Positions 59,906 to 64,000 of a DNA stretch of 64,000 bases are shown here, one piece after another. The notes beneath the pieces were generated by a model. The model searched no databases. It had not been told where the DNA came from and saw only the letters and a list, made by a program, of their open reading frames with translations. The stretch comes from Paenibacillus lutimineralis (GTDB lineage: Bacteria > Bacillota > Bacilli > Paenibacillales > Paenibacillaceae), in the NCBI RefSeq assembly GCF_003991425.1, contig NZ_CP034346.1, forward strand, positions 4,253,501 to 4,317,500. Direction: 5' to 3'. How positions within the stretch are numbered: position 1 is the first letter of the stretch; the number at the start of each line of letters is the position of its first letter. The position numbers were made by a program, and so were the translations under genes.

Positions 59906-60898
59906 TTATTCTTTCAGACCCCGAAACCCCACAAATCGTTTGCTGCTCTCGTCCCACAGTCGGTATCGAAGCGCCTGCAGGCTCAAGCGAATTCCGATGG
60001 CAGGAACGCCCTGCATGGCGGCGTTGCTATCGTGCATTAACTGCAAGTTATAGTTCGACACCTGAGGATCCAGGTGATGAATATGGTGGAAGCCGATATT
60101 CCCCGTCATCCATTGCAGGATTTTGGGTAGCTTATAATAGGAGCTGCCGTTCATAGCCGCGCTAACGAAATCCCACTCATCTGCACGCTCATAATAGGTA
60201 CCCTCAAATTGATGCTGCACGTAGAAGAGCCATATGCCCGCAACGCCAGACAAGTAGAGAATCGTCCCCTCCACCAGTAGGACCTCCTTCCAGCCTAGCA
60301 ACCAACAGAGCAGTCCCATCAAGCCTGCTAACGCTGCGTTTGTGAGGTACGTATTCATGCGCTCTTTGCGCCTGGCACTCTTCCGGTTCAAGCGGTATAC
60401 ATACAAGAAGATAAATATCGGTCCAAGCCCGAACATGACAAATGGGTTGCGGTATAAGCGGTATCCCAAACGCTTCCATGGGGAGAGTGCCACGTATTCC
60501 TTCGTAGTCAGCGTCCAAATGTCACCTGTGCCTCTACGGCCTAAATTGCCGCTAGTCGCATGATGAATGGAGTGCTCATTTTTCCATTGCTCATAAGGGA
60601 AGAAAGTGAGGATTCCCGTCATCGTTCCGATGATCGTATTCGCCTTCTTCCCAGTTAAGAACGACAGATGGCAGCAATCATGGAATATAATGAAGATTCG
60701 GATCATGAATCCGGCTGCCGGAATTGCAAGCAACAGTGAGATCCATATTGAGATAGACAGCGTTTCATAGGCAAGACCCCACAGCAAGAGGAAGGGAATA
60801 ATGCTATTAACCAACTGCCAGACGCTCTTCCGCAAATCCGATTTACCGTGAAGAGCCATGTCCTTCTTCCAACGGGTGTATTCTTGAAGTGATTTCAT
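59906..60898 (-). CDS. des: Membrane fatty acid desaturase
   Basis: A 330-residue integral membrane di-iron desaturase. All three histidine boxes are present: HDCCH (near 73), HSIHH (near 109) and HHIHH (near 274). Four to six membrane spans surround them. Such acyl-lipid desaturases, like Bacillus Des, restore membrane fluidity in the cold. GGGGAG precedes the ATG. HU and a cold-shock protein gene lie just upstream, in keeping with temperature adaptation. I see no DesK/DesR system here. Confidence 0.93.
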   Translation of the reverse strand: MKSLQEYTRWKKDMALHGKSDLRKSVWQLVNSIIPFLLLWGLAYETLSISIWISLLLAIPAAGFMIRIFIIFHDCCHLSFLTGKKANTIIGTMTGILTFFPYEQWKNEHSIHHATSGNLGRRGTGDIWTLTTKEYVALSPWKRLGYRLYRNPFVMFGLGPIFIFLYVYRLNRKSARRKERMNTYLTNAALAGLMGLLCWLLGWKEVLLVEGTILYLSGVAGIWLFYVQHQFEGTYYERADEWDFVSAAMNGSSYYKLPKILQWMTGNIGFHHIHHLDPQVSNYNLQLMHDSNAAMQGVPAIGIRLSLQALRYRLWDESSKRFVGFRGLKE

Positions 60899-61022
60899 AG
60901 TACTCCCCTTTTCGTGGGAGTCACTCGCAGCAATGAAGAAAAAACGCAGAAAATCGTTATCAACAACGAACTCTTCTTAATTGTCCATACTGGTCGGTTG
61001 TAAAGAATCATTTCTCCAATTA

Positions 61023-61205
61023 TCATTTATCATCCCTTTCGTTGCTTGTGTCATTCTTTAAATTGCTCAGATTGGCTGCTTTTCTCTCCAAACTCTGTTT
61101 GGAGTAAAAATTAATAATATCATCAATGGTAGAAAATCCGATACTAACGTTCGAATCATGTGTAGTTGTTTTGATAAAAAACCGCTTTCTGATGTGGTCA
61201 CATCT
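61023..61205 (-). pseudogene. Possible coding remnant between HU and desaturase genes
   Basis: About 60 codons of open frame end at TGA 61023-61025 without any start codon in frame. Segments such as NVSIGFSTIDDIINFYSK and NLSNLKNDTSNERDDK look protein-like. The family is not recognised. The rest of 60899-61233 shows no gene; it should include the desaturase promoter. Confidence 0.25.
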
Positions 61206-61233
61206 TTTTTTATATTAGCATTTGGCGTTAAGC

Positions 61234-61506
61234 TTAATTTAAAGCCTTTTTCAGAGTGACTCCTGCCGTGAATACAGGAACTTTACCCGCCGGAAGTTCC
61301 ACCTCTTCACCCGTTCTGCGGCTTCTTCCCATACGTGCTTCGCGACTACGGACATTAAATCTTCCAAAGCCAACTAGTTGAACTTCTTCGCCTTGCTTTA
61401 GAGCTTCAAAAATCGAGTCCAACACATGTGTTACTGCCTTTTCAGCATTCTTTTTTGAAAATCCACTAGATTTCGCCACTTCTTCAATCAATTGTTCTTT
61501 GTTCAT
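61234..61506 (-). CDS. hup: DNA-binding protein HU
   Basis: A 90-residue HU/IHF-family nucleoid protein. The start MNKEQLIEEVAKSSGFSKKN, the beta-arm segment GFGRFNVRSREARMGRSRRT with the GRNP-like turn, and the ending FTAGVTLKKAL are diagnostic. The usual GRNPQTG arm is here G-R-S-R-R-T-G, a more basic variant. GCGGAGGT precedes the ATG. It is transcribed alone. Confidence 0.95.
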   Translation of the reverse strand: MNKEQLIEEVAKSSGFSKKNAEKAVTHVLDSIFEALKQGEEVQLVGFGRFNVRSREARMGRSRRTGEEVELPAGKVPVFTAGVTLKKALN

Positions 61507-61584
61507 TACAATACCTCCGCTTATATTATTTTAATCACGAAAATGACAGTCCTCGTGTATGGATGTAAAGCATAAATAAAAAAA

Positions 61585-61604
61585 CTGCCCCACATTTAGG
61601 GCAG
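61585..61604 (-). terminator. Intrinsic terminator of the cold-shock gene
   Basis: CTGCCC and GGGCAG (61585-61590 with 61599-61604) make a compact stem followed by seven T residues on the minus strand, 11 nt after the stop. Confidence 0.85.
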
Positions 61605-61614
61605 CTCGAATGAT

Positions 61615-61818
61615 TTAATAAAGTTTAGAGACGCTTTCAGCCTGCGGTCCACGATTGCCTTGGGTCACATTGAACTGGACGCGTTGACCCTCATCCAACG
61701 ACTTGTAACCATCACCCTCAATCGCGCTGAAATGAACAAACACATCGTTTCCGTCTTCGATTTCGATAAAACCAAAGCCTTTTTCAGCATTAAACCATTT
61801 AACTGTACCTGTTTGCAT
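61615..61818 (-). CDS. csp: Cold-shock protein CspA/CspB family
   Basis: A 67-residue OB-fold nucleic acid chaperone with both RNA-binding motifs: KGFGFIEI (RNP1, about 13-20) and DVFVHFSAI (RNP2, about 25-33). GGAGGAAT precedes the ATG. Its 5' leader is about 115 nt long with a TGACCACTAA/TTAGTGGCCA hairpin, a feature of cold-induced csp messages. Confidence 0.96.
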   Translation of the reverse strand: MQTGTVKWFNAEKGFGFIEIEDGNDVFVHFSAIEGDGYKSLDEGQRVQFNVTQGNRGPQAESVSKLY

Positions 61819-61938
61819 AGGATTCCTCCAAAAATCAAATTATTTAACACAACTATTTCAATGGCCACTAATAAAGGTTAGTGGTCATTAGGTATTTTTA
61901 GAATTCCGTACTTGATGTCCGCTAATGTATTAAAGATA

Positions 61939-61967
61939 AGAATACCATATCCGATAATATAAGTCAA
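61939..61967 (-). promoter_or_regulatory. Promoter of the cold-shock gene
   Basis: TTGACT (61962-61967) and TATTCT (61939-61944) with a 17-bp spacer on the minus strand. The resulting long leader contains a hairpin and may be temperature-responsive. Confidence 0.78.
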
Positions 61968-62009
61968 TATTTGGAGCTCTCGCTAATATCTCGCCGACCC
62001 CAAGCATAC

Positions 62010-62054
62010 AAAAAGCCTCCGAACTATCACAAGGATAAATTCAGAAGCTTTTTC
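62010..62054 (-). terminator. Terminator of tRNA-Leu (second copy)
   Basis: AAAAAGCCTCCGAA pairs with TTCAGAAGCTTTTT with two mismatches. It begins 14 nt after the tRNA and belongs to the shared terminator family. Confidence 0.75.
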
Positions 62055-62067
62055 TTTGTTAAGATAA

Positions 62068-62151
<84 letters not shown>

Positions 62152-62189
62152 GTTTTTCGTTGATGCAATGTTTTGCAACAACGAAATAT

Positions 62190-62218
62190 AATATACCATG
62201 TATTTATAAGAGAGTCAA
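62190..62218 (-). promoter_or_regulatory. tRNA-Leu promoter, copy 2
   Basis: TTGACT (62213-62218) and TATATT (62190-62195) with a 17-bp spacer. Part of it (62206-62231) recurs at 34743-34768. Confidence 0.8.
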
Positions 62219-62248
62219 CCAAAAAATTCTATAAATGATTTTCGAAAA

Positions 62249-63421
62249 TTATATTCTTGAGACCCCCGTCTTCCGGGCGATTCGGATTACCGCTTCGCTA
62301 ACGGCAATACTCGGTCTCTTGTCGAAGGCATCCGGAACAATGTAATTTTCATTAAGTTCCTCATCGTTCACCAGGTCTGCAATGCCTTGAGCCGCGGCAA
62401 GCTTCATCTCGTCCGTAATATTCCGTACTCTTGCGTCCAAAGCACCTCGGAAGATGCCTGGGAATACCAGAAGGTTGTTGATCTGATTGGGGTAATCAGA
62501 TCTACCTGTGGCTACTATTCTTGCTCCACCTTTAATAGCCTCCTCCGGCATAATCTCCGGCACGGGGTTGGCAAGAGCGAAGATGATGCAGTCTGGATTC
62601 ATGGTTTGCACCATTTTCTTCGTCAGCACTCCTTCAACCGACACCCCGATGAATACGTCCTTGCCTTTAATAATATCTTCAAGGGTTCCTGTCTCGAAAT
62701 CCCTATTCGTAACTTTTGCGATTCTTTGATGGGCCTCGTTCATTGAGCCAGTATTCTCCGAAATTGCTCCGTTAATATCGCATAGTACCATATGCCTTGC
62801 CCCTGCCGCGAGCAGCAATTTTGCAATAGCAATACCCGATGCACCCGCGCCGTTGATCACGATACGCATACTGTCCAAAGATTTATCAACAATCTTCATA
62901 GCGTTGTGCAGACCCGCAAGCACGGCAACGGCCGTTCCGTGCTGATCGTCATGGTATACGGGAATATTTAGAGTTTCCTTCAGCTTATCCTCGATGTAGA
63001 AGCATTCAGGCGCCTTTATATCCTCCAGATGAATACCTCCGAAGCCGGGTGCGATAACTTGAATGGTTCTTACAATTTCATCCGGATCAAGGCTGTCGAT
63101 ACAGATCGGGAATGCGTTCACGTTGCCAAACTTCTTAAGAAGCAGCGCCTTGCCTTCGATAACGGGCAATCCCCCCTCGGGGCCGATATTGCCAAGCCCC
63201 AAAACGGCTGTCCCATTCGTTACAATGGCTACAGTGCTACCTTTGATCGTGTACTCATAGGCCTTTTCTTTATCTTTGGCAATTTCTTTGCAAGGTTCCG
63301 CTACCCCCGGCGTATATGCCAGCTCCAGATCGTGTTTGTTATTAAGCGGCATTTTAGTCGCAATTTCGAGCTTACCGTGTCTCACCCTATGTGCCTGTAA
63401 TGCCTCTTCCTTTATGCTCAT
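62249..63421 (-). CDS. NAD(P)-dependent malic enzyme (oxaloacetate-decarboxylating)
   Basis: A 390-residue enzyme turning malate into pyruvate and CO2. The start is taken as ATG 63421 ([13 protein letters not shown], the usual family start), as the ATG at 63439 has no SD; the SD here (GGGGG) is modest. Malic signature [15 protein letters not shown] (about 68-82), catalytic YTPGVAEPC and [13 protein letters not shown], then the NAD domain with [15 protein letters not shown]. It is of the short bacterial YtsJ/MaeA type without a phosphotransacetylase tail. A cre-like site just before its promoter suggests CcpA control. Confidence 0.94.
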   Translation of the reverse strand: MSIKEEALQAHRVRHGKLEIATKMPLNNKHDLELAYTPGVAEPCKEIAKDKEKAYEYTIKGSTVAIVTNGTAVLGLGNIGPEGGLPVIEGKALLLKKFGNVNAFPICIDSLDPDEIVRTIQVIAPGFGGIHLEDIKAPECFYIEDKLKETLNIPVYHDDQHGTAVAVLAGLHNAMKIVDKSLDSMRIVINGAGASGIAIAKLLLAAGARHMVLCDINGAISENTGSMNEAHQRIAKVTNRDFETGTLEDIIKGKDVFIGVSVEGVLTKKMVQTMNPDCIIFALANPVPEIMPEEAIKGGARIVATGRSDYPNQINNLLVFPGIFRGALDARVRNITDEMKLAAAQGIADLVNDEELNENYIVPDAFDKRPSIAVSEAVIRIARKTGVSRI

Positions 63422-63487
63422 TGTCCCAACCCCCGGCATAATTGATAGATCTGTACGGCTCTTATTATTCCTTGCTTAACCTAACGG

Positions 63488-63533
63488 ATAACATTAATGA
63501 CCTACCTGTCTTTCAAATTTGACAGCGCTTACA
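63488..63533 (-). promoter_or_regulatory. Malic enzyme promoter with cre site
   Basis: TTGAAA (63511-63516) and TGTTAT (63488-63493) are 17 bp apart on the minus strand. Immediately upstream, TGTAAGCGCTGTCA (63520-63533) is a full match to TGWAANCGNTNWCA. A cre just upstream of -35 usually activates, so CcpA may stimulate overflow metabolism here. Confidence 0.72.
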
Positions 63534-63544
63534 AATTATCCCCC

Positions 63545-63685
63545 CTACTTCATCGACTCAGGATTGCCAACGACCCGAGTCACCAGAACATCTACCTTAT
63601 ACCCCGTGTTATGATTGTATTTCACCAGTGGACATTCATATAATAACACGCGCTGTCCTTCATGGGAATTGATAATGGCGGAATC
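63545..63685 (-). pseudogene. 3' coding remnant upstream of malic enzyme
   Basis: A 46-codon open frame ending at TAG 63545-63547, bounded upstream by a TAA and without a start codon. It includes SHEGQRVLLYECPLVKYNHN and VDVLVTRVVGNPESMK, clearly protein-like. The family is not recognised. It lies next to the malic enzyme promoter. Confidence 0.4.
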
Positions 63686-63815
63686 TTAAAAATCCCATGG
63701 GAGTAAGCATTGGTAAACTCGACTCTTTGTCCGCCCTGTTCCTATTATACGGACATCACTGTTCCAAATATGCCTTCTTAGGTACTTATAACGCCCTTTT
63801 TTTCTACTATGTAAA

Positions 63816-63853
63816 AAGCTCGCAAATCCCCTTAGATGGGAATTCACGAGCTT
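63816..63853 (-). terminator. Intrinsic terminator of the gene at the right edge
   Basis: AAGCTCG/CGAGCTT with an inner AAATCCC/GGGAATT stem; the leftward transcript continues TTTTTACATAG. The segment 63686-63815 has nothing I can support. Confidence 0.75.
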
Positions 63854-63913
63854 ATTCGTTCTTAAGTACGGTGCCACGTTTGGGTTCAAATCCTAACTTG
63901 TAAATTCAGAGCC

Positions 63914-64000
63914 TTACTTCAGTTTAGCTACACTAACAGCGACCTGCTCGATTTGGCTGTTGCTCAAGGAGCCGTCAGGGGAGCTAATCGTCACCGTCCG
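63914..64000 (-). CDS. C-terminal end of a protein whose gene starts beyond the window
   Basis: 28 codons and a TAA stop of a leftward gene: TISSPDGSLSNSQIEQVAVS and a final AKLK. A terminator follows 60 nt later, which supports a real gene end. The family cannot be told from so little. Confidence 0.6.
   Translation of the reverse strand, partial: RTVTISSPDGSLSNSQIEQVAVSVAKLK

Overview
The window reads as a chromosomal stretch of a Paenibacillus-like member of the Bacillota. Shine-Dalgarno sequences are strong (AGGAGG type), sigma-A promoters have 17-bp spacers, and several genes start with TTG or GTG. The content also fits: YesM/YesN-type two-component systems beside sugar ABC transporters and glycosidases, a class Ib nrdIEF operon, a Zur-controlled L33/COG0523 pair, a WsfD-like membrane glycosyltransferase, and HU and Csp genes. 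The genus is inferred from this content; no rRNA is present.

Layout. 1-6.4 kb: a partial AraC regulator, a flavin-binding oxidase, a zinc-starvation operon (zinc-free ribosomal protein L33 plus a ZagA/YciC-type GTPase behind a perfect Zur-like palindrome), and nrdI-nrdE-nrdF behind two NrdR-like boxes. 6.6-9.5 kb: ECF sigma, membrane anti-sigma and a WsfD-like gene. 9.7-15.6 kb: an unknown gene, a MarR-MFS pair with two matching operators, an aldo-keto reductase, and an MFS-HxlR divergent pair. 15.7-20.6 kb: GH3 glucosidase, GPH symporter and a divergent AraC regulator. 20.65-24.5 kb: an AT-rich accessory stretch with an antibiotic-type transcription attenuator whose gene is gone, a small HTH gene, an orphan ribosomal protein L4 paralogue with a rewritten tunnel loop, and YdeI-like, VOC and WYL genes.

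24.7-33.2 kb: a nine-gene leftward operon (HAD phosphatase, RpiR regulator, MBL hydrolase, five-gene peptide ABC importer, metallophosphoesterase). 33.5-37 kb: a lipoprotein, an MMPL transporter remnant at a rearrangement scar, and dihydrolipoyl dehydrogenase divergent from a TetR gene. 37.2 kb and 62.1 kb: two identical tRNA-Leu(CAG) genes with related promoters. 37.4-46.2 kb: an SGNH esterase, then a magnesium transport operon (two MgtA-type P-type ATPases, a regulator with half a receiver domain, two small membrane proteins, and a structured leader with an upstream ORF). 46.7-58.1 kb: HD phosphohydrolase, nucleoside hydrolase and Crp regulator, then GH31 glycosidase and a sugar ABC importer divergent from a YesM/YesN two-component system.

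58.1-59.6 kb is gene-poor: a heptanucleotide repeat, a coding remnant, and a 368-bp unit present twice in tandem with eight copies of CTAACGGAA in alternating orientation. 59.6-64 kb holds a small membrane protein, a desaturase, HU and Csp genes that together look cold-related, tRNA-Leu, malic enzyme under a cre-like site, and two 3' coding ends.

The strongest candidate for something undescribed is the 20.7-22.4 kb segment. There an extra L4 protein carries six consecutive substitutions at the macrolide-facing loop tip, is preceded by a short leader ORF, and lies next to an orphaned drug-type attenuator. The amber-interrupted dihydrolipoyl dehydrogenase and the Mg2+ operon leader come next.
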